The position numbers and the translations under genes are program-made. 19,092 bases of DNA from Alphaproteobacteria bacterium (GTDB lineage Bacteria > Pseudomonadota > Alphaproteobacteria > Rhizobiales > Devosiaceae): positions 1 through 19,092 of the forward strand of contig JAADFY010000168.1 of the NCBI GenBank assembly GCA_013152625.1, read 5' to 3'. The notes under the pieces were generated by a model. That model worked only from the letters and a program-made list of their open reading frames with translations, ran no database searches and had not been told where the DNA came from. Position 1 is the stretch's first letter. Every line of letters begins with the position of its first letter. Below, one piece after another: positions 13,632 through 19,092 of the stretch.

Positions 13632-13996
13632 AGCTATTCTCCAAATTATGGCCCGGAAACCTGTTCCCGAACCGGTTGCCATTCACCGGCCTGAATTCAC
13701 GTTCTTCGCCAATGGCCAACAACGCCTCAACACCGGCATTTTACGCCTGCCAACCGGTCGGCCCGCCAAACGTCTGGCAAAGCTGACGGCCCTGGTTCAA
13801 ACCGGACACCGGCCCCCTTAAAGGCGCCAAAAAATTCCCGGTCGTCCATTTCGTCTATGCGGGCTTTTTTACGATTAAGCACCGTTGGTCCGGCGCACCC
13901 GCAGTCTATGACAGGACTTGTATGAAAAAGTCCGGACACCGCCCTTCCCTTTTCACTTCGGGCGGTAAAACCGTCCGAAATTTCAAAAAAAATTTC
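13632..13996 (-). promoter_or_regulatory. Probable L10 leader (rplJ-rplL autoregulation)
   Basis: A 365-base gap between rplA and rplJ with no credible gene. On the minus strand, after a terminator-like hairpin (13925-13977), comes GACTGCGGGTGCGCC and GGTGCTTAATCG, which resembles the L10-binding leader region I recall from other Alphaproteobacteria. The leader ends at the GGAG of rplJ. L10 or the L10-L12 complex binding such a leader to repress translation is established in several bacteria; the assignment here is by position and partial motif recall. Confidence 0.5.
13925..13977 (-). terminator. Partial terminator or attenuator after rplA
   Basis: Minus strand: CGGAC, a GGTTTT bulge, ACCGCCC, a 15-base loop, GGGCGGT, GTCCG, then GACTTTTT. 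That gives 12 pairs with one bulge and a T-run. It begins about 20 bases after the rplA stop, at the start of the rplJ leader. Confidence 0.5.
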
Positions 13997-14689
13997 CTAC
14001 ATGGCGCTACCGGGGTCCACATGAACGCCCGGTCCCATGGTGGATGAAATTGCCATCCGTTTCATATAGGTGCCCTTGGCCCCCGAAGGCTTGGCCTTTG
14101 AAACCGCACCGACGAAGGTTTTGATATTTTCGATGATCTTGGCCTCGTCAAACGAGGCTTTGCCGACACCGGCGTGCAGCACCCCCGCCTTTTCGACCCG
14201 GAACTCCACCGCACCGCCCTTGGCAGCTTTGACCGCACCGGCAACATCAGGGGTGACCGTACCCACTTTGGGGTTGGGCATCAGGTTGCGCGGTCCGAGC
14301 ACTTTGCCCAGCCGCCCCACCAGGGGCATCATGTCGGGGCTGGCAATGCAGCGATCAAATTCGATCTTGCCGCCTTGCACGATTTCCACCAGATCCTCCG
14401 CACCGACAATGTCGGCGCCCGCCGCCCGGGCCTCATCGGCCTTGGCGTCCTTGGCAAACACTGCCACGCGGACATTCTTGCCGGTGCCGTTGGGCAAATT
14501 GACCACCCCGCGTACCATCTGGTCCGCATGACGCGGATCAACGCCTAAATTGATGGCAACCTCGATGGTTTCATCAAATTTGGCCGTCGCACCCGCCTTG
14601 ATCATTTTGACCGCCTCGGCCAGATCATAGAGTTTGTCACGATCGATTGCCGCACGGGCCGACTTTGTTCTTTTTGTTGTTTTTGCCAT
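13997..14689 (-). CDS. rplA: 50S ribosomal protein L1 (230 aa)
   Basis: L1 binds 23S rRNA at the mobile L1 stalk, helps release E-site tRNA, and in many bacteria represses the L11-L1 mRNA. Diagnostic segments are FDETIEVAINLGVDPRHADQ near 38-57, VNLPNGTGKNVRVAVFAK near 63-80, PLVGRLGKVLGPRNLMPNP near 122-140, GTVTPDV, and a C-terminal KGTYMKRMAISSTMGPGV. Length is standard for L1. The ATG at 14689 is five bases after the rplK stop, and its ribosome-binding site GAGGAG lies inside the last codons of rplK, suggesting translational coupling. A terminator-like hairpin follows. Confidence 0.99.
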   Translation of the reverse strand: MAKTTKRTKSARAAIDRDKLYDLAEAVKMIKAGATAKFDETIEVAINLGVDPRHADQMVRGVVNLPNGTGKNVRVAVFAKDAKADEARAAGADIVGAEDLVEIVQGGKIEFDRCIASPDMMPLVGRLGKVLGPRNLMPNPKVGTVTPDVAGAVKAAKGGAVEFRVEKAGVLHAGVGKASFDEAKIIENIKTFVGAVSKAKPSGAKGTYMKRMAISSTMGPGVHVDPGSAM

Positions 14690-14694
14690 GTTCC

Positions 14695-15123
14695 CTACTC
14701 CTCCACGCCTATGCCCATGGAACGGGCCGAGCCGGCCACCTGGGCCATGGCCGCTTCAATGGTGTTGGCGTTGAGATCATCCATCTTTTTTTCCGCGATC
14801 TCACGCACCTGGGTCTCGGTTAAGGTGCCCGCGCTCTCCTTGCCCGGCAGCTTGGATCCGGATTTGAGCCCGGCAGCCTGCTTGATGAAATAGCTCACCG
14901 GCGGCGTTTTCATCTCGAATGAAAAGCTCTTGTCGGCAAAAATGGTTATCACCACCGGTATGGGCTGGCCTTTTTCCATTTCCTGGGAAGCGGCATTGAA
15001 CGCCTTGCAAAATTCCATGATGTTCAGGCCGCGCTGGCCCAGGGCCGGGCCAATCGGGGGCGACGGGGTCGCGCTGCCCGCCGGCACCTGTAACTTCAGA
15101 TAGCCGTCAATTTTTTTCGCCAT
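14695..15123 (-). CDS. rplK: 50S ribosomal protein L11 (142 aa)
   Basis: L11 forms the base of the GTPase-associated centre with 23S rRNA helices 43-44 and takes part in factor binding and the stringent response. The N-terminal domain has YLKLQVPAGSATPSPPIGPALGQ with the conserved proline pair, then GLNIMEFCKAFNAAS. The C-terminal RNA-binding domain has PPVSYFIKQAAG and EIAEKKMDDLNA, ending ARSMGIGVEE. Length is exactly typical. GGAG lies 7 bases before the ATG at 15123. It heads an rplK-rplA pair, 177 bases after nusG; that gap holds two stem-loops. Confidence 0.99.
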   Translation of the reverse strand: MAKKIDGYLKLQVPAGSATPSPPIGPALGQRGLNIMEFCKAFNAASQEMEKGQPIPVVITIFADKSFSFEMKTPPVSYFIKQAAGLKSGSKLPGKESAGTLTETQVREIAEKKMDDLNANTIEAAMAQVAGSARSMGIGVEE

Positions 15124-15197
15124 TTGTCTGCTCCGTTGTTATGTGCCGCCATTATTTCAGACGGCCGGTTGTTGACGGCGCGGTGCGAGGTTTTGAC

Positions 15198-15259
15198 CAA
15201 GGGCTGGCAACCCTTGTCCTCTCCCGCGCGCTTGACCGGAGGGCCTGCTGGCCTTCCGG
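15198..15259 (-). promoter_or_regulatory. Two stem-loops in the nusG-rplK gap
   Basis: CCGGAGGGCC (15236-15245) pairs with GGCCTTCCGG (15250-15259) through a TGCT loop, 10 pairs with one mismatch or wobble depending on strand. CAAGGG and CCCTTG (15198-15216) form a second stem. Neither is followed by a T-run on the minus strand. They may be mRNA processing or leader structures before rplK. Confidence 0.4.
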
Positions 15260-15300
15260 TTTGACCAGGGCCCGGCTACGTGCCGTCCCCGTTTATCCGG

Positions 15301-15831
15301 TCACAGTTTTTCAACCTGCCCGTATTCCAGTTCCACCGGCGTCGCCCGGCCGAATATCGACACTTCAACCTTAAGGCGCGCCCGTTCCTCATCCACTTCT
15401 TCCACCAGCCCGTTAAACGAGGCAAACGGCCCATCGGCCACCCGCACCTGTTCGCCAATCTCGAAACTGATGGACGGCTTGGGGCGCTCAACACCTTCTT
15501 GAACCTGCTGCAGAATAGCCTGGGCCTCGGCCTCCGAAATCGGGATCGGCTTGGTGTCCGAGCCTAAAAAACCGGTTACCTTGGGCGAATTCTTGACCAG
15601 ATGGTAGGTCTCGTCAGTCAGTTCCATTTTGACCAGCACGTAGCCGGGGAAAAATTTGCGCTCGGCATCCACCTTGCGGCCCCGGCGCAGTTCCACCACT
15701 TTTTCGGTCGGCACCAGCACCTCGTCAAACAAATGATCGAGGGCGGAAGCCGCCGCTTTCTCACGAATCGAATCCGCGACCTTGCGTTCAAAATTTGAAT
15801 AGGCCTGGACGATGTACCACCGTTTCGCCAT
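15301..15831 (-). CDS. nusG: Transcription termination/antitermination factor NusG (176 aa)
   Basis: Elongation factor that binds the RNA polymerase clamp and links it to Rho or to ribosomal S10. The NGN domain begins MAKRWYIVQAYSNFERKVADSIREKA and runs to about residue 110, with FFPGYVLVKMELTDETYHLVKNSPKVTGFLG. The C-terminal KOW domain starts near GEQVRVADGPFASFNG (about 125-140). The frame opens at 15861 (MHDQESTEFA), but I start at 15831, where the family N-terminus begins and the length becomes the usual 176. The AGGAAAG upstream is 13-14 bases away, longer than ideal. It follows secE by about 150 bases. Confidence 0.97.
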   Translation of the reverse strand: MAKRWYIVQAYSNFERKVADSIREKAAASALDHLFDEVLVPTEKVVELRRGRKVDAERKFFPGYVLVKMELTDETYHLVKNSPKVTGFLGSDTKPIPISEAEAQAILQQVQEGVERPKPSISFEIGEQVRVADGPFASFNGLVEEVDEERARLKVEVSIFGRATPVELEYGQVEKL

Positions 15832-15985
15832 CGCGAATTCTGTACTTTCCTGATCATGCAACCGGCCCGCACCACCCCTGAACCAGTCAGAAGGCGAAAC
15901 CCGCCAATTATTTAGTGTGTGTCCGAAAAAACAGCAACCGCTGCGCCAACGCCCCCCGCGGGTCCTTAGCCTGCCGGACGGGCCC

Positions 15986-16183
15986 CTATACGCGGATACT
16001 CAAAACCAGACCAACCAGATAAGAAATCAACTGATCGGCTGCCATAAAAAACGCACTCGCCAACGCGATCATCACCAAAACCATGATCGTGGAGATCAAC
16101 GTTTCGTTGCGGGTCGGCCAAACCACCTTGGCCGCCTCGGCGCGCACCTGCTGAAAAAATGTAAATGGATTGGTTCGCGCCAT
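15986..16183 (-). CDS. secE: Preprotein translocase subunit SecE (65 aa)
   Basis: Essential clamp subunit of the SecYEG channel in the inner membrane. It is the short single-span form usual in Alphaproteobacteria: an amphipathic stretch (NPFTFFQQVRAEAAKVVWPTRNE, with the conserved V-W-P-T-R) and then one transmembrane helix (about residues 30-52, LISTIMVLVMIALASAFFM) and a short tail. A GGGACGAG just upstream of the ATG at 16183 can serve as ribosome-binding site. It is the first gene of the cluster, with a probable promoter at 16339-16367. No tRNA-Trp or tuf is found upstream, although these often precede secE. Confidence 0.97.
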   Translation of the reverse strand: MARTNPFTFFQQVRAEAAKVVWPTRNETLISTIMVLVMIALASAFFMAADQLISYLVGLVLSIRV

Positions 16184-16338
16184 GCACTCGTCCCGGTGTT
16201 TGTCTAACCTGTCCTGAGCCCCGGGCCGACCGGTGTTCAGGACTTTGAAAGCCCATCATCGGAATTTTTCACCAAAATCCCGGTGTGGATTTCCACAACC
16301 AAGAGCCGCGCGGGTCTCCCCGGGCGGCCTTCAAGGCA

Positions 16339-16367
16339 TACCTAGACCCTGTCGACCCCGATTGCAA
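16339..16367 (-). promoter_or_regulatory. Possible promoter of secE-nusG
   Basis: Minus strand: TTGCAA (16362-16367), 17 bases, TAGGTA (16339-16344) in the context GGGTCTAGGTATGCC. The transcript would begin about 150 bases before secE. Spacing is right but both boxes are imperfect. Confidence 0.4.
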
Positions 16368-16461
16368 TAGCCAACCGCCCCCAAACAGAGCCTGCCCTGA
16401 CTGCAACTTCGGTTGCCAATTTTGATTCTGGCAAAACGTGCTGACAATGCCCCCCCGGCAG

Positions 16462-16503
16462 GCTCTCGGCTCTCGGCTCTCCGCTCTCCGCTCTCCGCTC
16501 TCG
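16462..16503. repeat. 7-bp tandem repeat, six units
   Basis: Six head-to-tail units of GCTCTCG or GCTCTCC (order G, G, C, C, C, G in the last base). It lies between the divergent secE and multicopper oxidase promoters. A unit length of seven means copy-number change would shift spacing, not a reading frame, since nothing is coded here. Confidence 0.9.
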
Positions 16504-16538
16504 GGATTTGCGCACATGGGTCGCCTGAAATTCCAGTT

Positions 16539-16557
16539 GCGAATAATTCTTATTAGC
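16539..16557. promoter_or_regulatory. Fur-box-like palindrome upstream of the oxidase gene
   Basis: GCGAATAATTCTTATTAGC is a 19-bp inverted repeat centred at 16548 with one mismatched pair; the core is AATAA-TTC-TTATT. It resembles Fur-type operators of proteobacteria. It ends 81 bases before the multicopper oxidase start, a normal place for repression. The regulator itself is not in the window; Mur, Zur or another family member is possible. Confidence 0.5.
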
Positions 16558-16638
16558 GTTACACGATAAAATGTTCAATAGGCAGGCCACCAGAATTCTC
16601 AAGCGGCAGGCCACCGCCGCCGGCCAAGGAACCATGCG

Positions 16639-17772
16639 ATGAAACGACTGTTCAAGCGCCCCATGGCCCGGCGCGACCTGCTCTCCAGAGGCGCTGCCAT
16701 TGTTGGCGGTTCGGCCCTGGCCGGTCTCGGCGTTGCCACGGGTGGTGCCCTGGGCACGTCCACCGCTTTTGCCGCCTCGGATACCGAAGACACGGCGGCC
16801 ACGGGTTCGGCGCCGCAAATCGATGGTGGCATGTCCACGATCGGCAATGTGGGCACCGAAATCAATGGATTTGACGCCGCTGCCATGCTCACGGACTGGG
16901 ACACCGGCGTTGTAAGTGTGGACGATGACGGCAATCGGGTTCGATCGTTCGTGGTCGAAGCCATTGACAAGGATATCGAAATCGCCCCCGGGGTCATATT
17001 TCCCGCCTGGACCTTCAATGGGCGGGTCCCCGGCCCGACGATCCGGGTCACCGAGGGCGAAATCGTGCGAATTTTATTTCGAAATCTGGGCTCCAAGGAA
17101 CATTCGCTGCACTTTCACGGCATTCATTCCGCCCGCATGGATGGCGTCCCGGGCACGCCGGGCATGATTGGTCCGGGCGAAGAATTTACTTACGAGTTCA
17201 GCGCCAAGCCCTTTGGATGTCACTTCTATCACTGCCACGCATTGCCCCTGCGCCACCATATGCACAAGGGCATGTATGGCGCGTTCATAATCGACCCGGA
17301 CCCGGCCCTGCACCCGGAACAAGCGGATATTGCCCGGTCACGGCTGCTTGGATCGCGGCAAAACCGGCAATGGCAGGAACTGGTCATGGTCATGAACGGC
17401 TTTGACACAAATTTTGACGGCGCCAACGAGTTCTATGCGGTCAATACGGTCGCCCACCATTTTACCAAAAACCCCATTCCCATCGATAAATCACGCCCGG
17501 TGCGCGTCTATCTCATCAACGCCACCGAGTTTGACCCGATCAACTCGTTTCACCTGCACGGAAATTTTTTCGACTATTACGACCATGGTACCACCCTGAC
17601 CCCGTCTTCACGGATCATCGACACAGTCATGCAGTGCCAGGCCCAGCGCGGTATTCTGGAATTCTCGTTTGCCGACCACGAGCCCGGGCAATATATGTTC
17701 CATGCCCACCAGGTTGAATTTACCGAGTTGGGCTGGATGGGCTTTTTCGATGTGCGTGAGCGGTCAGCATGA
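16639..17772 (+). CDS. Tat-exported two-domain multicopper oxidase (377 aa)
   Basis: AAGGAA lies 7 bases before the ATG at 16639. A twin-arginine signal (ARRDLLSRG at 10-18, hydrophobic stretch, cleavage near AFA at 45) indicates folded export with copper bound. Two cupredoxin domains follow. Domain 1 has H155, then HFHG (H158, H160), and FYHCH with H198, C199, H200, H207 and M212. Domain 2 has FHLHG (H305, H307) and FHAH (H355, H357). That gives all eight trinuclear-cluster histidines and a full type-1 copper site (H155, C199, H207, M212) in domain 1 only. In domain 2, Ala356 replaces the cysteine. This is the two-domain laccase-like layout, distinct from nitrite reductase, which lacks the trinuclear cluster. 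It should reduce O2 to water while oxidising a metal ion or phenol; the substrate is unknown. Its stop overlaps the transporter start. Confidence 0.9.
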   Translation: MKRLFKRPMARRDLLSRGAAIVGGSALAGLGVATGGALGTSTAFAASDTEDTAATGSAPQIDGGMSTIGNVGTEINGFDAAAMLTDWDTGVVSVDDDGNRVRSFVVEAIDKDIEIAPGVIFPAWTFNGRVPGPTIRVTEGEIVRILFRNLGSKEHSLHFHGIHSARMDGVPGTPGMIGPGEEFTYEFSAKPFGCHFYHCHALPLRHHMHKGMYGAFIIDPDPALHPEQADIARSRLLGSRQNRQWQELVMVMNGFDTNFDGANEFYAVNTVAHHFTKNPIPIDKSRPVRVYLINATEFDPINSFHLHGNFFDYYDHGTTLTPSSRIIDTVMQCQAQRGILEFSFADHEPGQYMFHAHQVEFTELGWMGFFDVRERSA

Positions 17773-18980
17773 GCGGGACCACGTCGCAAGAGAACCCTGA
17801 GACCGGCGATACGCCACCCCCCCGCAAGTCATTGTTCGTGCTGGCGGCCTACCTTGGGGTGCCCTTGATATTGTTGGCGCTGGCCAGCGCATGGCTGATT
17901 ACCAGCGACCCGTTGCGGGTGTTCTCCGGTTCGGTCCCCCCTGTGGAAAGCCTGACCTTTGAGCGTGTGTTTCTTGATGACACCGGCATCAACCTGAAAA
18001 TTCGCGCCGGCGGGTCCGAGCCCATGACCATCGCCCAGGTTCAGGTGGACGACGCCTATTGGCGCTTTACCCAGGACCCGCCCGGCCCCCTGCCCCGGAT
18101 TGTCTCCGCCTGGGTGAAAATCCCCTATCCATGGGTTCAGGGAGACGCCCACACCGTGCGCCTGGTCACCAATACCGGGATTACCTTTGACTATGTGATC
18201 GATGTTGCCGTCGCCAGCCCCGTTACCCGGGCCGGCGGCTATGGCAGCCAGGCCATTCTTGGCAGTTTTGTCGGTGTTCTGCCGGTAATCATTGGCATGA
18301 TGTTCTTCCCGTTCATGCGATCCATGCGCCGGGAGGGCATGCGGTTTTTCCTGGCGCTAACCGCGGGGATGCTGGCATTTTTGCTCATTGACACCCTGGA
18401 GGGTGCGCTAAAGTTCGGTGCCCGGGCGGCACCGAGTTTTCAGGGTTCGGGGCTGGTTTACCTGGTGGCGATCATGACATTTTTGGGGCTTGTGGCGCTG
18501 GGGCGACGAAACGGTCGGCCAACGGGGCTGGCGCTGGCCACCTATATCGCCATTGGCATCGGGCTGCACAATTTTGGCGAAGGGCTGGCCATTGGCGCGG
18601 CGCTGGCTGCAGGTGCCGCCGGCCTCGGGGCGTTTTTGGTGCTCGGGTTCACCGTGCACAATCTGACCGAAGGTATCGCCATCGCGGCGCCGCTGGTTAA
18701 AAAGCCGCCGCGCCTGATTGCGTTTGGCGGCCTGGCACTGATCGCGGGGGCTCCGGCCATTCCCGGCATCTGGCTGGGCAGTCTGGCCATATCCCCCCAA
18801 TGGGCGGCGCTGGCGCTGGCCATTGGCACCGGGGCGATCCTGCAGGTGCTGTTCGAGGTGGGCACGATTACCCTGCGCGGTCAGGACGGGGCAAAAATTT
18901 CCCTGGACCGATATGCCATGGCCGGTTTTACCTTCGGCGTTGCGTTCATGTATATCACCGCCATGGTCATCAAGGTTTAG
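17769..18980 (+). CDS. ZIP-family metal transporter with N-terminal extracytoplasmic segment (403 aa)
   Basis: The start overlaps the oxidase stop (ATGA at 17769-17772), so the two are translationally coupled. A first membrane helix (about 22-44) is followed by about 110 residues outside the cytoplasm (46-155) of unknown fold. The ZIP core follows with about eight helices from residue 160. Helices IV and V carry the paired metal-site motifs H267-N-F-G-E271-G and H297-N-L-T-E301-G that define the family. ZIP proteins move Zn, Fe or Mn into the cytoplasm in most cases. The loop between helices III and IV is short and lacks a His-rich cluster. The core is normal; the front part is an addition compared with ZupT-like proteins of about 260 residues. 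The tight pairing suggests that the oxidase changes the redox state of the ion being carried. Confidence 0.88.
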   Translation: MSGTTSQENPETGDTPPPRKSLFVLAAYLGVPLILLALASAWLITSDPLRVFSGSVPPVESLTFERVFLDDTGINLKIRAGGSEPMTIAQVQVDDAYWRFTQDPPGPLPRIVSAWVKIPYPWVQGDAHTVRLVTNTGITFDYVIDVAVASPVTRAGGYGSQAILGSFVGVLPVIIGMMFFPFMRSMRREGMRFFLALTAGMLAFLLIDTLEGALKFGARAAPSFQGSGLVYLVAIMTFLGLVALGRRNGRPTGLALATYIAIGIGLHNFGEGLAIGAALAAGAAGLGAFLVLGFTVHNLTEGIAIAAPLVKKPPRLIAFGGLALIAGAPAIPGIWLGSLAISPQWAALALAIGTGAILQVLFEVGTITLRGQDGAKISLDRYAMAGFTFGVAFMYITAMVIKV

Positions 18981-19092
18981 GGTCCAGACCCAAATACCCT
19001 GAACTGAGCGCCGCGGTCACTGGACGCCATAGGCCGGTTCCGTTATCGGACACGGGGTGCTGGCACGGCGCTTGCGCCTGCCACCGGCAACC
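18981..19092. other. Right edge without a supported gene
   Basis: No ribosome-binding site plus start on the plus strand and no terminator hairpin. A minus-strand frame stays open from the edge to a stop at 18970, overlapping the transporter end, but it is too short and anonymous to call. Confidence 0.4.

Noticed and set aside
13727..13939. 70-codon minus-strand frame between rplA and rplJ
   Set aside because: It lies in the L10 leader, has no ribosome-binding site or known domain, and overlaps the attenuator-like hairpin.
16184..16638. tRNA-Trp or tuf upstream of secE
   Set aside because: I looked for an acceptor stem, anticodon arm and GGTTCGA T-loop on the minus strand and found none. 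No tuf coding is present.
16599..17096. 165-codon minus-strand frame over the oxidase start
   Set aside because: It is antisense to the Tat signal and first cupredoxin domain of an intact oxidase and has no recognisable features.
18970..19092. Possible 3' end of a minus-strand gene entering from the right edge
   Set aside because: It is open for about 41 codons and ends inside the transporter gene. The translation resembles nothing I know and it is too short to judge without the next sequence.

Overview
The window looks like an alphaproteobacterial chromosome. The core is the minus-strand cluster secE-nusG-rplK-rplA-rplJ-rplL-rpoB-rpoC. RpoB (about 1383 aa), RpoC (1409 aa), a 176-aa NusG and an L10 starting MERAQKRE are all typical of Alphaproteobacteria. 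I cannot name a genus.

Left region (1-2930): a tandem array of very small minus-strand genes. Five intact genes and probably one cut by the window edge encode short Sec-exported peptides. The mature parts share one pattern: Cys, 20-24 residues containing G-S-[IV]-x-[ST]-x-[AT]-N-[DS], Cys. One member (1089-1256, 55 aa) is below common ORF cut-offs. Each gene is its own transcription unit, mostly with a recognisable promoter and a strong intrinsic terminator. The flanks are duplicated too. Genes 1-3 have a common signal peptide; a conserved 3' UTR plus terminator recurs after genes 1 and 3 and once far downstream of gene 2. Genes 4, 5 and the edge gene share a promoter and leader. There is an orphan leader with a decayed gene, and the 3' flank of gene 2 appears split by about 365 bp containing a 25-bp tandem repeat. 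I recognise no known family here. This is the best candidate for something undescribed.

Middle left (2930-3890): about 0.4 kb without a gene, then a plus-strand exported YbjN-domain protein that converges on rpoC across a bidirectional terminator.

Core (3895-16367): rpoC, rpoB, rplL, rplJ (TTG start), rplA, rplK, nusG and secE, encoding RNA polymerase beta and beta-prime, the L1/L11 and L10/L12 stalk proteins, the NusG elongation factor and the SecE translocon subunit. Leaders and hairpins sit before rplJ, after rplL and between nusG and rplK. No tuf, tRNA-Trp, rpsL or fusA lies beside the cluster in this window.

Right region (16368-19092): a divergent plus-strand pair with overlapping stop and start codons. 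It encodes a Tat-exported two-domain multicopper oxidase and a ZIP-family metal transporter with an extra N-terminal extracytoplasmic segment. A near-perfect 19-bp palindrome resembling a Fur box lies 81 bp upstream, pointing to a metal-responsive oxidation and transport unit. A 7-bp tandem repeat sits between this pair and secE. The last 112 bases hold no gene I can support.
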